NCBI RefSeq assembly: GCF_001270065.2
Contig: NZ_LFYT02000007.1
Location: forward strand, 62,001-126,000
Direction of reading: 5' to 3'
DNA from: Limnohabitans planktonicus II-D5
GTDB taxonomy: Bacteria; Pseudomonadota; Gammaproteobacteria; Burkholderiales; Burkholderiaceae_C
DNA: 64,000 nucleotides
Shown: piece after piece, positions 40,118 to 49,998 of the stretch
Layout of the letters: every line of letters begins with the position of its first letter
Numbering within the stretch: position 1 is the first letter of the stretch
The notes under the pieces: model-generated
The model's database searches: none
Seen by the model: only the letters and a program-made list of their open reading frames with translations
Told to the model about the DNA's origin: nothing
Position numbers and translations under genes: made by a program

Positions 40118-41125
40118 TTACACATCAATATCTGATGACCAATCCGGAAGCTGAAGGTTTAATTGCTCTTCTGCTGAATTTTTTCGAAACATCTGAGGTG
40201 CCTTAACGTCATGCACCTTAGTAACCGCATAGCCTGCAATTTCAATTTCACCAGTGTCGTCTTCACGTTGATGGACTTCAAAATCACAAAGCAATGTTGT
40301 TCCATTCTGAAATTGCACTTTTTGGCTTGCGACTTCAGATCGGAATGTGTCGTCTTGCAACTCAAAACTGACAGTCTTTTTCTCAAAAATACCTCTCCAC
40401 TTGATTGAACCCGATCTCAACACTGGGGAAACAATTTCAAGTAGGAGGCCTTCATAAACAAGAGGTTCGAGGTTGGCTTTTGCGATTACAAAATTTCCGA
40501 AATCTGATCTAGGTACAACTTTATCAGCGGTAACTTTGTTGTGCGAAGGAGCAAATCCAACTGCATCAATTTTTGAATCTGTGAGTGAAGCCTCGTAATA
40601 ATTTGAGCGACGTCGAGCAATTTTCTTTCGTGCCAGCAGTGCCTGAGCGATGTCATCCGCAGTTGGCGCTTTCTCAAGTGGAAGTGCAAGACTTTTCCCG
40701 ACCTGATTTTTCTTCTCTTCAAGATCAGTCGCAGCATCCTCTTTTTCTTTGATTTCAAGTTTGATCTTCTTGATATTCAATTCATTGAGCTGCGTTTGTT
40801 GGCGTGACTGCTTTATCTTGTCGAAGTACAAAGGCGCTCCAAGTAAAGGACTCAGAAGTGCCATGACTGTTGCAATTTGCTCTTTATTTTGAAAGACCAG
40901 ATCCAAATACTCAACAAGACCCCCCTCACCGAAGGCATGAGTCTCAACGTGAACTGGCAAACCAAGAACTGCAGCAACTTCTTTCAACAGGGCAAGTAAT
41001 TCACCTTCTGCTCGATTGCGAACAATTGCATCCATCCGATGGGCACCACCATTAAGGTGATAGTGAATCTTGAATTCACCTGATCTCAATGATTCTTTTT
41101 GTACCTCTCCCAGATTACAGCCCAC
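40118..41125 (-). CDS. Hypothetical protein with central coiled coil
   Basis: 335 aa from a GTG at 41125 with AAGGGGG just upstream; a longer frame reads back into hsdS but is not credible. Residues ~90-150 (SRQQTQLNELNIKKIKLEIK, EKEDAATDLEEKKNQVG) form a charged coiled coil. Flanking regions are mixed alpha/beta: KIHYHLNGGAHRMDAIVRNR before and TLLCDFEVHQREDDTGEIEI after. No family recognised. It follows hsdS by 13 bp. It may be the sensor or scaffold of the module ending at 38885. Confidence 0.65.
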   Translation of the reverse strand: MGCNLGEVQKESLRSGEFKIHYHLNGGAHRMDAIVRNRAEGELLALLKEVAAVLGLPVHVETHAFGEGGLVEYLDLVFQNKEQIATVMALLSPLLGAPLYFDKIKQSRQQTQLNELNIKKIKLEIKEKEDAATDLEEKKNQVGKSLALPLEKAPTADDIAQALLARKKIARRRSNYYEASLTDSKIDAVGFAPSHNKVTADKVVPRSDFGNFVIAKANLEPLVYEGLLLEIVSPVLRSGSIKWRGIFEKKTVSFELQDDTFRSEVASQKVQFQNGTTLLCDFEVHQREDDTGEIEIAGYAVTKVHDVKAPQMFRKNSAEEQLNLQLPDWSSDIDV

Positions 41126-41138
41126 AGTTACCCCCTTG

Positions 41139-42488
41139 TTAGATAAATGCCTTAGACAGTGTTGACTGCCGCAAGGACTGAGCACGCAACAGGTTGTTTT
41201 CAACCTCGGTCTCAATGCCCCTAAGAATGGAAAGCTGACGATCCAACTCTTCGAGAATTCGCAACTGCTCGGCCATTGGCGGAACCGGCACAACAAATTG
41301 CCGAATATGTGCCAAGCCCAAATCGGGCTGGGCTGTCGCACGCACATCGCGTTTGATCTGGCGCTGGACGACATCCGACCGCAATGCTGCGATCAGAAAA
41401 CGAATGGGAACAAAGCCACGGACGGGCTTGAGAATGGCTACGCTGTATGAAGCCTGAAACGGCCCATCAATGCTCACCTCTCGAACCTCACCCACTGTGC
41501 CGTAGCGAGACAAAAGCAAATCACCACGCTCAGGCTTGACCTTGCGACACAGCCCTTCGTAGTCCGCAGCAGTGATCAGTTTTGCTTTGGAAAAGTCAAT
41601 GCCTTCGTCACCAAAAAAGTCTTTGGTGCTGATGTAGGGAATACCTGATTCCTGAGCCTTCGGCATCTTGTGGTCGACGTCAGCAATTTGCAAATGCAGC
41701 TGCTCCAAAGTAGCCCAAGCCCAGCCCTCAGATAACGATACATCCGACTCCTGCGGAGGTTCTGGCGTTTTGTATTTACCTCGTCCAACCCATTGCACTT
41801 GCCTAGCCGCTAGCGTGCTTTGTAAAAGCTGTTCGCCTGCCTCGTAGCTGCGGCCTTCGCGTTGGGCGATGCTGGCTTCGGTTTCGACGAGACGGCCTTC
41901 GACGGCGGCTTTGAGGACGGAGGCTTTGTAGCGTTTGAGATTGGCTTTGACGCGCTGGAGGTTGGCGACGGCTTCGTCGAGGCGGGAGAACTGTGTTTCG
42001 ATTTCAGAGACTATCCGACGTTGTTCGTCCAGATCGGGCAGCACAATTGGAAAATCAGCCAACTGGCCCTGACTGATGGATGCCATGCCCACGACCTGCT
42101 GAGCGTTGTTGGCAAAGTGCCTGCTGCCGCGTGCCAAGAGCTGATAGTTGATAAATTTTGGCAGCGCCTTCGTTGTATCAAGCCGAACGCGAATGTTTTT
42201 ACTCTCGAAAACACTGAACTCCATTGCTGAGGAAATAACCGCAGTCTTGCCCACCAGCTCGCGACTATTAACCCGATTGACGAGCAAGTCACCATCCAAC
42301 AATCCATAGTCCAATTGCTCTGAGGCTGACACCTTCATTCGTTTGATATCGCGCCAAACAATCTTGCCGGATTCAATGTTGTACATGCGAAGGCATGGCA
42401 CGCCATCATCTGTGTACTCGGATGCTGGCTTGTAAATGCCGTTTTTCATCGACGCAACCACGTCGCCCAAGCGAACCAACTGCATCAC
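41139..42488 (-). CDS. hsdS: Type I restriction enzyme, S (specificity) subunit
   Basis: 449 aa, two target recognition domains each followed by a long helix: the first helix is DEQRRIVSEIETQFSRLDEA...LKRYKASVLKAAVEGRL, the second is AEQLRILEELDRQLSILRGI...LRQSTLSKAF. It starts ATGATG overlapping the hsdR stop by 4 bp. The expected hsdM is not found next to it, so this S subunit must act with an M subunit encoded elsewhere or is orphaned. Confidence 0.94.
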   Translation of the reverse strand: MMQLVRLGDVVASMKNGIYKPASEYTDDGVPCLRMYNIESGKIVWRDIKRMKVSASEQLDYGLLDGDLLVNRVNSRELVGKTAVISSAMEFSVFESKNIRVRLDTTKALPKFINYQLLARGSRHFANNAQQVVGMASISQGQLADFPIVLPDLDEQRRIVSEIETQFSRLDEAVANLQRVKANLKRYKASVLKAAVEGRLVETEASIAQREGRSYEAGEQLLQSTLAARQVQWVGRGKYKTPEPPQESDVSLSEGWAWATLEQLHLQIADVDHKMPKAQESGIPYISTKDFFGDEGIDFSKAKLITAADYEGLCRKVKPERGDLLLSRYGTVGEVREVSIDGPFQASYSVAILKPVRGFVPIRFLIAALRSDVVQRQIKRDVRATAQPDLGLAHIRQFVVPVPPMAEQLRILEELDRQLSILRGIETEVENNLLRAQSLRQSTLSKAFI

Positions 42489-45262
42489 GCCACCAACTCC
42501 CGATTCATCGTCTCAATCACCTGCGTCAACTCCGCACCAAACAGCTGGTGCACTTTGCCCAGGCCGCCTTCGCTGTTGAAGGGGGCGTATTCAAAGTCAT
42601 CAGGCTCAATGCCCAGGTTCGCGGCGATGTGGTCTCGGATCATTTCTAGCCAGTGCAGTTGTTCGGGGGTGAATGGATTTTCGCCTGCACGGGCTTGGGT
42701 GGCTTGGGCCAGCCACGCGTTGTAGTTGCTTTGCACGCGCTCGGGGTAAGGCACCAGCTCGTTGTCTTGCTGCATGGCAAAGCGCACCAGGCTGACCAGG
42801 TCGGTCAGCAGGCGGCGCTGGCTGGTGCCCTTCACCTTGGTTTTGTTCAGCGCGGCATAGGCTTGCCACAGCTGCCCCTCGTCAATCAAATGCGGCGGTG
42901 CGTGCAGCGCGTCGGCCAGGGCTTTGATGTCGCGGTAGGTCAGCGGGGCGCGGCTGGGGCGGTTGTACAAAATTTGCAGCGCGGTGATTTCGTCTTTGTG
43001 CTGGGCAATGAATTGCTCAAAGTTTTGCACCAGGCCTTTGGCGCGTTCGCTGGCGGCTTCGCTAAAGCCCGCGTGCAGCAGCGTGTCTTGCGTGACGATG
43101 TCCACCACCTGGTCGGCCTTTTGGCGCAGCTGCAATATCAGTGTGCGCAGCTCCGGGTTGGCAAAGGGTTTGGCGGCTTCCACCTTTTTGGCCTCAGCTT
43201 CAAAGGGCGATGTGTCTTCATGAACGTTCAGCGCTTGCACAATGCCACTGGCCATGTCGCGCAGGCTTTTGCCGCCACTGGCCTCTAGCACTTTGGCGTG
43301 GTCGGCGGGGCTCAGGTCTTTGTCCAGTCGGGCCAAGCGGGCGGCCACGCTGCTCAGCACTTCGTCTTCCACGTTACCCAAGCTCACGGCTTGCAGTAGT
43401 TTGTCCAGGGGCACGGTTTTTTTCGTGTCCATGGGGCGGCTGTCGGTTTTGTCGCGCTCGCACACGCCCACGGCGTCCACGATCACAAAGTGATCTTTCA
43501 CTTTGGCATCGGGCGTCACGGCTTGCAGGTCGGCCGGGTTGCACACGCGCACGCCACGACCTTTCATCTGCTCAAAGAAGCTGCGGCTTTTGACCGAGCG
43601 CATGAACACCACAATTTCCACCGGCTTGATGTCGGTGCCGGTGGCGATCATGTCCACCGTCACGGCCACACGCGGAAAGTAGCTGTTGCGAAACGCGCTG
43701 ATCAAGTCTTCGGGCTTGGTGCCCGTGGTTCGGTAGGTGATCTTTTGCGCAAACTCGTTGCCCTTGCCAAATTCTTCGCGCAGGATTTCTACGATCTTTT
43801 CGGCGTGGTTGTCGTCTTTGGCAAAGATCAGCGTCTTGGGCACCTCGGTGCGGCCGGGGAAGATTTCGGTATGCAGCCTGTCGCGAAAGGTGGTGATGAC
43901 TTTGCGAATCTGGTCGGGCGTTTGCACGCTGCGGTCGAGCTCGGCGGGGTCGTATTCAAAGTCTTCGTCCAGCTGCCAGGCGCTTTTGCGGCGGGTGGCT
44001 TTGTCGACGGTTTCCAGCCAAAAGCCCTTCTCGACCTTGGCACCTTTTTCGGTCACTTCGGTCTGGATGCGGTAGACGTCGTAATTGACGTTCACCCCAT
44101 CGGCCACGGCCTGGGTGTGGCCGTATTCCATGACCAGGTTTTGGTTGAAGAAGCCAAAGGTTTGTTTGTTGGGCGTGGCGGTCAGGCCCACCAGATAGGC
44201 GTCGTAATACTCCAGCACTTGCCGCCACAGGTTGTATATGCTGCGGTGCGCTTCGTCGGTGACCACGATGTCAAACAGCTCAATCGGAAAGGCCGGGTTG
44301 TAGCCAATGGGCTCGGGGTCTTTGAAAAGGTTCTCAGCGCCCTCGGCGCTTTCTTCGTCGGCCTCGGGCGGCAGCTCTTTGCCTTTGAGCAAACTGAACA
44401 TGCGCTGGATGGTGCAGATGACCACGCGGGCGCTGGTGTCCACCTGGTTGCCCTGCAGGTGCTGCACGATGAACTCTTCGCCAAACTTGTAGCTGTTGTA
44501 GGGACTTGCGTATTGGTCAAATTCTTTTTTGGTCTGGCGGGCCAGGTTGGCCCGGTCCACCAAAAACAGCACGCGCCGCGCACCACCAAACTTGATCAGG
44601 CGGTAAATGAAGCTGATGGCCGTGAAGGTCTTGCCGCTGCCCGTGGCCATTTGGATGAGGGCTTTGGGTTTGTTGGCGGCCAGGCTTTGTTCGAGGTTGT
44701 GCACTGCCAAAATTTGTGCGGGCCACAGCTGGTAGTTGGCGCCGCCCTGCCCCCATTGGGTGATGAGTTGGGGCATGTCGCGCATGCGGGCCAAAAAGGT
44801 GGACGGTGCATCGTTGGCCGCCAACGGCCCTGCTGCGGGGGGCAACATTTGCAACCACTGCGCCAGCAGCTCGGGCCTGAAGAACGCAAACACCCGGCGC
44901 GAGCGGGGCTGTGGGTCCAGCCCATTGGTGAATTGGGTCTCGACCCCAGTGGACTCAAATAAAAACGGCAGCGGCCTGCGCCAAGCGGGCAAGGCGGCGG
45001 GCAGGCCTTGGGCATAACGCCCAGACTGGACTTCAACGCCTTTGAGCGTGGTGCCTACTTTTTTGGCTTCGATCACGCCGCAAGCTTTGCCGTTCACATA
45101 CAACAGGTAGTCGGCAAAGCCGTGCCCGGTGTTGAGCGGGAATTCCCGGATGGCCACGCCCTGGGCCGCATGCAGATTGACTTGGTCGATGTTGCAAACG
45201 TGCCAGCCAGCGGCTTGCAGAAGTTGGTCAATCTGGTTTCGGGCTTTGGCTTCTGGTGTCAT
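42485..45262 (-). CDS. hsdR: Type I restriction enzyme, R subunit (second system)
   Basis: 925 aa, EcoKI-like type. N-terminal nuclease motif with Asp51 and E65-x-K67 (GFADYLLYVNGKACGVIEAK). Helicase: Walker A ATGSGKT (206-212), DEAH (336-339), TATP (361-364), and later RGVRV motif VI region. The C-terminal domain interacts with HsdM. It differs strongly from the HsdR at 7198. Upstream is a REP element and a terminator, with no hsdM. Confidence 0.94.
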   Translation of the reverse strand: MTPEAKARNQIDQLLQAAGWHVCNIDQVNLHAAQGVAIREFPLNTGHGFADYLLYVNGKACGVIEAKKVGTTLKGVEVQSGRYAQGLPAALPAWRRPLPFLFESTGVETQFTNGLDPQPRSRRVFAFFRPELLAQWLQMLPPAAGPLAANDAPSTFLARMRDMPQLITQWGQGGANYQLWPAQILAVHNLEQSLAANKPKALIQMATGSGKTFTAISFIYRLIKFGGARRVLFLVDRANLARQTKKEFDQYASPYNSYKFGEEFIVQHLQGNQVDTSARVVICTIQRMFSLLKGKELPPEADEESAEGAENLFKDPEPIGYNPAFPIELFDIVVTDEAHRSIYNLWRQVLEYYDAYLVGLTATPNKQTFGFFNQNLVMEYGHTQAVADGVNVNYDVYRIQTEVTEKGAKVEKGFWLETVDKATRRKSAWQLDEDFEYDPAELDRSVQTPDQIRKVITTFRDRLHTEIFPGRTEVPKTLIFAKDDNHAEKIVEILREEFGKGNEFAQKITYRTTGTKPEDLISAFRNSYFPRVAVTVDMIATGTDIKPVEIVVFMRSVKSRSFFEQMKGRGVRVCNPADLQAVTPDAKVKDHFVIVDAVGVCERDKTDSRPMDTKKTVPLDKLLQAVSLGNVEDEVLSSVAARLARLDKDLSPADHAKVLEASGGKSLRDMASGIVQALNVHEDTSPFEAEAKKVEAAKPFANPELRTLILQLRQKADQVVDIVTQDTLLHAGFSEAASERAKGLVQNFEQFIAQHKDEITALQILYNRPSRAPLTYRDIKALADALHAPPHLIDEGQLWQAYAALNKTKVKGTSQRRLLTDLVSLVRFAMQQDNELVPYPERVQSNYNAWLAQATQARAGENPFTPEQLHWLEMIRDHIAANLGIEPDDFEYAPFNSEGGLGKVHQLFGAELTQVIETMNRELVA

Positions 45263-45323
45263 GCCGTGAAGTTGAAAGTACTTTTTAATTAATTACGTCT
45301 GCATTCTAGGCGGCACACGACAG

Positions 45324-45359
45324 CAAAAAGCCCCGAGATCGTTCAGAAAGTCGGGGCTT
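45324..45359 (-). terminator. Rho-independent terminator
   Basis: AAGCCCCGA and TCGGGGCTT pair, followed on the minus strand by TTTTGC. It probably ends transcription from tctC, with the REP element inserted between the gene and its terminator, and insulates hsdR. Confidence 0.7.
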
Positions 45360-45369
45360 GAAGAGAATA

Positions 45370-45590
45370 TTGACCCCGCCCTGTGAAGTTTGCAGGGTGA
45401 CTTCAATCTTGCACCTTGTGGGAGCAAGCCCTGCTGGCGATCAGACGCTCGTGGACCACAGGCTTTTCGCTTGCAGGGCAAGCTCCCACAAAATCCTCCC
45501 AACTTGCAACACACGGCTCAGACTTCATCGGCCCGAATCTATAAGCAGTGACGGGGCAAAAAATTCAAACTTCAGCGTGCCGAATGAATA
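45370..45590. repeat. GTGGGAGC-type REP element, second copy
   Basis: Begins TTGACCCCGCCCTGTGAAG and contains a long inverted arrangement with TTGTGGGAGC and GCTCCCACAA, reverse-complementary to 19905-20076. It ends near GCCCGAATCTA (45540); a further terminus CTTCAGCGTGCCGAATGAAT is at 45570-45590, so it may be a composite of two elements. Confidence 0.78.
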
Positions 45591-45614
45591 ATTTTCAGAG
45601 AAAACGCAAAAGGA

Positions 45615-46616
45615 TCAATCGAGTTTGATCCCCAAATCCACCGCCAGCTTGATCCAGACGGGCACTTCGCCCTCCCAGTCTTTGCGGGTGTCGGCCAGGT
45701 TTTTGGGCTTGTTGGGGATGGCGAAGGTTTCGCGCAGTTTGGCGGCCTTGTCGGTATTGGCCCAGGCCACGGCTTCATCGGCCATGCGTTTGAGCACCGC
45801 TTCGGGCGTGCCCGCAGGAGCCACCAGGGGCAGGCCGCCTTCGAGCGTGACGAGTTTTTCGGTGTTACCTTGCTCGGTCAGTGTGGGTACATCGGGCAGT
45901 TTGGGCGAGCGGTAGCTGCCCGTCACGCCAATCGGGCGCACGCCGCGGGTGGACACGGTGTTGAAGGCCTGGAAACTGCCCACGGCGATTTGCAACTGGC
46001 CCGATGCCACATCGAGCCACATGGGCGCTTCACCCCGGTAGTGCACCGACTGGATGCTGGTGCCTTGCTGGCGGTTGGTCTGATCGGCCAGCATGTGGGG
46101 GTAAGAGCCCGGCGCATAGGTGCCCATGGACGTCGGGTTCTTTTTGGCCCAGGCCACGAACTCGGCCATATTCTTCGCCGGAATCTTGTCGGGGATGCCC
46201 ACCACCAGCGGCCCGGACGGGAACACGGTCACAGGCGTCAGGTCTTTGTCCAGGTTGTAGGGCAGCTTGGCGTACAAAACGCGGTTTTGCCAAAAGGTGC
46301 CTGAGGTACTCATGCCAAAGGTGTAGCCATCGGCGGGGGACTTGGCCACAGCATCAATGCCAATGATGGCCCCCGCACCGGGTTTGTTTTCGATGACCAC
46401 CGGCACCCCCAGCTTGCCCGACAGGTATTCGCCGTAATTGCGGGCATAGGCATCGGTCAGGCCGCCGGGCGGAAAGGCCACCACGATCTTGATGGGCTTG
46501 GCGGGCCACTTGGCCGCTTGCGCCCATGCAGAGGACAAAGCCCCGCAGGCGCACAAGGCAGCTGCGGCCAAGGCGGCGGATTGAACCAAGTGACGGCGTG
46601 TGTGCGTGGACTTCAT
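45615..46616 (-). CDS. Tripartite tricarboxylate transporter substrate-binding protein (Bug/TctC family)
   Basis: 333 aa. Signal peptide (HLVQSAALAAAALCACGALSSAWA), then the family hallmark PIKIVVAFPPGGLTDAYAR and ENKPGAGAIIGIDAVAKSPADGYT. These periplasmic proteins bind carboxylates for tripartite transporters but are greatly expanded in Burkholderiales, mostly of unknown ligand. No TctA/B genes are adjacent. A REP remnant and the rhlE gene lie upstream. Confidence 0.92.
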   Translation of the reverse strand: MKSTHTRRHLVQSAALAAAALCACGALSSAWAQAAKWPAKPIKIVVAFPPGGLTDAYARNYGEYLSGKLGVPVVIENKPGAGAIIGIDAVAKSPADGYTFGMSTSGTFWQNRVLYAKLPYNLDKDLTPVTVFPSGPLVVGIPDKIPAKNMAEFVAWAKKNPTSMGTYAPGSYPHMLADQTNRQQGTSIQSVHYRGEAPMWLDVASGQLQIAVGSFQAFNTVSTRGVRPIGVTGSYRSPKLPDVPTLTEQGNTEKLVTLEGGLPLVAPAGTPEAVLKRMADEAVAWANTDKAAKLRETFAIPNKPKNLADTRKDWEGEVPVWIKLAVDLGIKLD

Positions 46617-46711
46617 GGTGAGGTGCTTGCAAGGGTGTGAATGTGCCGTTCAGTCTAGGGGACCCACCGCATTCCTTAAATTGGGGTTTGAACCCATGCG
46701 CCAAGAATGAT

Positions 46712-46736
46712 GTCGGATTCTGCAAGTGCCGACCGG
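46712..46736. repeat. Degenerate single REP unit
   Basis: GTCGGATTCTGCAAGTGCCGAC matches one inverted-type REP, without the CTAC end. It lies in the tctC-rhlE intergenic region; the rest of 46617-46951 shows no gene. Confidence 0.6.
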
Positions 46737-46951
46737 CCGGAAGCCCACTGGTCAACTTGTGCGACAATGCATCTCGTTGCGGCCTCCAGTTGCCGGAACA
46801 TCAGCACTTCTGCTGGGGCCTGACCCAGGCAACGCTCAAAACAAGCGCCTGCGGTTTCCATGCCCACCCCAAGACTTATCGGCCAACACTGGTAACTGCC
46901 AACAGCAGTTGAATGAGCCGATACCTGCGCCGGACATGGCGCTCTGTAAAA

Positions 46952-48766
46952 ATGAACTTTGAAGAATTGAATCTGGCCCCGGCCATCATGCAAGCTGTGC
47001 GCGAGCTCGGCTACGAAACCCCAACGCCTATCCAGGCACAAGCCATTCCAGCCGTTCTGGCCGGACAAGACTTGTTGGCGGGCGCACAAACGGGCACCGG
47101 CAAAACCGCCGCCTTCACCCTGCCCATGCTGCACAAGCTGAGCCTGAGTGAGCCCGGCCAAAACCGCTTTGGCGGCAAAGCCATCCGCGCTTTGGTGCTC
47201 ACGCCCACCCGCGAATTGGCCGCCCAGGTCGAAGAGTCCGTTCGCGACTACGGCAAATACCTCAAGCTCGACTCCACCGTGATCTTTGGTGGTGTGGGCA
47301 TGAACCCACAAATCAACAAGGTCAAGCGCGGCGTCGACATTCTGGTGGCCACACCGGGCCGTCTGCTGGACCTGCAAGGCCAGGGCTTTCTGGACCTGTC
47401 GACAGTTGAGATGCTGGTGCTGGACGAAGCCGACCGCATGCTGGACATGGGCTTCATCCACGACGTGAAAAAGGTGCTGGCCCTGGTGCCCAAAGACAAG
47501 CAGAGCTTGCTGTTCTCGGCCACCTTCAGCGACGAGATCCGCGAGTTGGCGGGCAACTTGCTCAAGAACCCGCAAAGCATTCAGGTCACGCCCAGCAACA
47601 CCACGGTGCAGCGCATCACACAGGTGATCCACCCCGTGGGCCGCAGCAAGAAAAAAGACGTGTTGCTGCACATCATCCAAAAGCACGACTGGAGTCAGGT
47701 GCTGGTGTTCACCCGCACCAAGTTTGGCGCCAACAATGTGGCCGACTTCCTGACCAAAAACGGTGTCAAGTCCATGGCCCTGCATGGCAACAAGAGCCAG
47801 ACCGCCCGCACGCAAGCGCTGGCCGGTTTCAAGAGCGGCGACATCCGCGCATTGGTGGCCACCGACATCGCTGCACGCGGCATCGACATCGAAGACTTGC
47901 CACATGTCGTGAACTTTGAAATCCCCAACGTATCCGAAGACTATGTGCACCGCATTGGCCGCACAGGCCGCGCAGGCGCGAGCGGTGAGGCCGTGAGCCT
48001 GGTCTGCTTGGACGAAGAAGGCTTCATGATGGACATCGAGCGCTTCACCAAACAAGAGATTCCAGTCCAGTTGCTCGAAGGCTTTGGCCCCGAGCCAGGC
48101 GAGATTGCCGAGCCCATCGCCATGGGTCGTCAGACCCTGTGGGGCGGTGCAGGCAAGCCCCCAAGCCGTGATGTGATGGCCGCAGCCGCCAAGGCCGCAC
48201 GCCAGGACATGATGCAACGCATCCGCGACAACAAGGCTTCTGGCGGTGGTCAGGGCCCGCGCCAGCCTCGCGCCGAAGGTCAGGGCCAGCCCCGCCCTTC
48301 GCGCAATGGTCCAGCGCCATCGCGCCGCAACAACCCCCAAGGCGATGCACGCTTTGAAGGTCAGGGCGAAGGTCGCCGTGAAGGCGGTGGCTTCCAGGGC
48401 GGTCGCGGCGAACCACGCGGCGATGCACGCTTTGACAACAACCGTGGCGAAGGCCGCAACGGCCCGCGCAACAACGGCCCACGCCCTGAAGGCCGTGGCC
48501 CCAATGCCAACCGTGGCCCAAGCCAAGGCGGTCGCCGCCAGGATAGCGACGAGTTGCCACGCCACATTGACCCGCTGAAAACCACCCAATTTGCCCGCCT
48601 GGACTTGCCCAACCGCAAGCCCGTTCGCACCAGCGGCCAGCCTGACCCCACACGCACCAGCATCGACAGCCTGGCCAGCGGCAACCGCCGTCATGGCGGT
48701 GGCAATGGTGGTGGTGGCCGTGGCTTTGGCGGTGGTGGCGGTGGTGGCCGAGGCTTCGGTCGCTGA
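46952..48766 (+). CDS. rhlE: ATP-dependent RNA helicase, RhlE-type DEAD-box
   Basis: 604 aa from ATG 46952. DEAD-box motifs in order: Q motif with [51 protein letters not shown] and [10 protein letters not shown]. After about residue 410 the C-terminus is a low-complexity Arg/Gly/Asn-rich tail ([20 protein letters not shown]) that binds RNA nonspecifically. It functions in ribosome assembly, RNA turnover and cold adaptation. A strong terminator follows. A long antisense frame is an artefact of composition. Confidence 0.94.
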   Translation: MNFEELNLAPAIMQAVRELGYETPTPIQAQAIPAVLAGQDLLAGAQTGTGKTAAFTLPMLHKLSLSEPGQNRFGGKAIRALVLTPTRELAAQVEESVRDYGKYLKLDSTVIFGGVGMNPQINKVKRGVDILVATPGRLLDLQGQGFLDLSTVEMLVLDEADRMLDMGFIHDVKKVLALVPKDKQSLLFSATFSDEIRELAGNLLKNPQSIQVTPSNTTVQRITQVIHPVGRSKKKDVLLHIIQKHDWSQVLVFTRTKFGANNVADFLTKNGVKSMALHGNKSQTARTQALAGFKSGDIRALVATDIAARGIDIEDLPHVVNFEIPNVSEDYVHRIGRTGRAGASGEAVSLVCLDEEGFMMDIERFTKQEIPVQLLEGFGPEPGEIAEPIAMGRQTLWGGAGKPPSRDVMAAAAKAARQDMMQRIRDNKASGGGQGPRQPRAEGQGQPRPSRNGPAPSRRNNPQGDARFEGQGEGRREGGGFQGGRGEPRGDARFDNNRGEGRNGPRNNGPRPEGRGPNANRGPSQGGRRQDSDELPRHIDPLKTTQFARLDLPNRKPVRTSGQPDPTRTSIDSLASGNRRHGGGNGGGGRGFGGGGGGGRGFGR

Positions 48767-48784
48767 TCCACGCACATTCCCCCA

Positions 48785-48814
48785 AAAGAGCCCGCTGATG
48801 CGGGCTCTTTTTTT
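48785..48814 (+). terminator. Rho-independent terminator after rhlE
   Basis: AAAGAGCCCGC and GCGGGCTCTTT form a stem around TGAT, followed by a run of eight T residues. Confidence 0.9.
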
Positions 48815-48974
48815 GTGTCAACTGCTGCGGTATGAACCGCTGAAAACTGCTGGACTTGGGCGCGCGCGATGCGGGGAAAAGCTGCCAATACCCTGCAGAC
48901 TTGACACAAAACAGTGCCTTGCTGCTGCGCCTCATGTATGATCCGCCCGCCACTGCAACATAAACGCAGTGGCA

Positions 48975-49065
48975 TTCGCTAGGGGTGTTGAGGACCGTGA
49001 GGTCTTCGACTGAGAAAGTCCCTTTGAACCTGATTGAGGTAATCCTCGCGCAGGGAAGCTAGTCC
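48975..49065 (+). promoter_or_regulatory. TPP riboswitch (THI element)
   Basis: Contains the conserved blocks in order: GCTAGGGGTG, CTGAGAAAGTCCC, TTTGAACCTGAT, GGTAAT and CGCAGGGAAGCTAG, with the outer stem CTAG/CTAG closing P1. It precedes thiM by 75 bp and should switch off thiM-thiE-thiD-cytX-receptor expression when TPP is plentiful. Confidence 0.95.
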
Positions 49066-49139
49066 AAAGAACGGTGCCCCCTTCAGGGTGCGTCACGTTC
49101 CCAGCCAGCCGACCTGCCATAACGTTAAAGGAAAACGTC

Positions 49140-49982
49140 ATGGCATTTTTTTCGCCCGACATCACCGCCCACGACCTGTGGACCGACATTGAGGCTGTTC
49201 GCACACAGTCGCCCTTGGTGCACAGCATCACCAATCTGGTGGTCATGAACCTGAACGCCAATGTGTTGCTGGCCGCAGGGGCATCGCCCGTCATGGCCCA
49301 CGCCCACGAAGAAGTCAAAGCCATGGTCGGCATTGCGCAATCGCTGGTGCTGAACATCGGCACGCTCGACCCGTATGGGGTGGACAGCATGAAAATCGCC
49401 CTGGCTGCTGCGCACCAGCGCGGCATCCCGACCGTGCTGGACCCTGTGGGTGCAGGCGCTACGCCTTACCGCAACCAGACCCTGAATGAATTGCTGGATG
49501 TGGCCAGCCCCAGCGTGATCCGGGGCAATGGCTCTGAAATCATGAGCACCGCCAACGCGGCTATTCAAACACGCGGCGTGGACAGCAGCGCCAGCGCCAA
49601 CGATGCCTTGGGCGCAGCCCGGGCTTTGACCGCCCGCACCCTGGGCACCGTGTGCGTGAGCGGCGAAACCGACCACATCGTGGACGCCCACCAGCGCTGG
49701 GCGCGACTGTCCAACGGCCATGTGTGGATGACCAAAATCACTGGCGTGGGCTGCTCGGCTACCGCACTGATCGGCGCTTTTTGTGCCGTGCAAGCCGACG
49801 CCTGGCGTGCCACCACAGCGGCCATGGCGCTCATGAGCATCGCAGGCGAAGTGGCGGCAGAAAAAGCCCAGGCCTGCGGCCAGGGTGTGGGCAGCATGGC
49901 CGCCATGCTGCTGGACGAATTGCAGTTGCTGGATGAGGCCACTTTCAAGGCCAGGCTGAAGCTGCAAACCGATTCGCTCTGA
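49140..49982 (+). CDS. thiM: Hydroxyethylthiazole kinase
   Basis: 280 aa from ATG 49140 with AAAGGA upstream. Ribokinase-like fold: [20 protein letters not shown] at the thiazole site, [20 protein letters not shown] and the catalytic [13 protein letters not shown] (GxGC anion hole; Cys in place of Asp as in ThiM). Phosphorylates thiazole alcohol for salvage. First gene of the TPP-riboswitch operon. Confidence 0.95.
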   Translation: MAFFSPDITAHDLWTDIEAVRTQSPLVHSITNLVVMNLNANVLLAAGASPVMAHAHEEVKAMVGIAQSLVLNIGTLDPYGVDSMKIALAAAHQRGIPTVLDPVGAGATPYRNQTLNELLDVASPSVIRGNGSEIMSTANAAIQTRGVDSSASANDALGAARALTARTLGTVCVSGETDHIVDAHQRWARLSNGHVWMTKITGVGCSATALIGAFCAVQADAWRATTAAMALMSIAGEVAAEKAQACGQGVGSMAAMLLDELQLLDEATFKARLKLQTDSL

Positions 49983-49998
49983 ACGAACGGTTGCCATC

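Noticed and set aside
43490..44962. 490-aa frame antisense to the second hsdR
   Set aside because: Antisense shadow; no domains or RBS.
46676..48775. 699-aa frame antisense to rhlE
   Set aside because: Composition artefact opposite a clear DEAD-box helicase; low-complexity Ala/Gly/His-rich translation with no domain.
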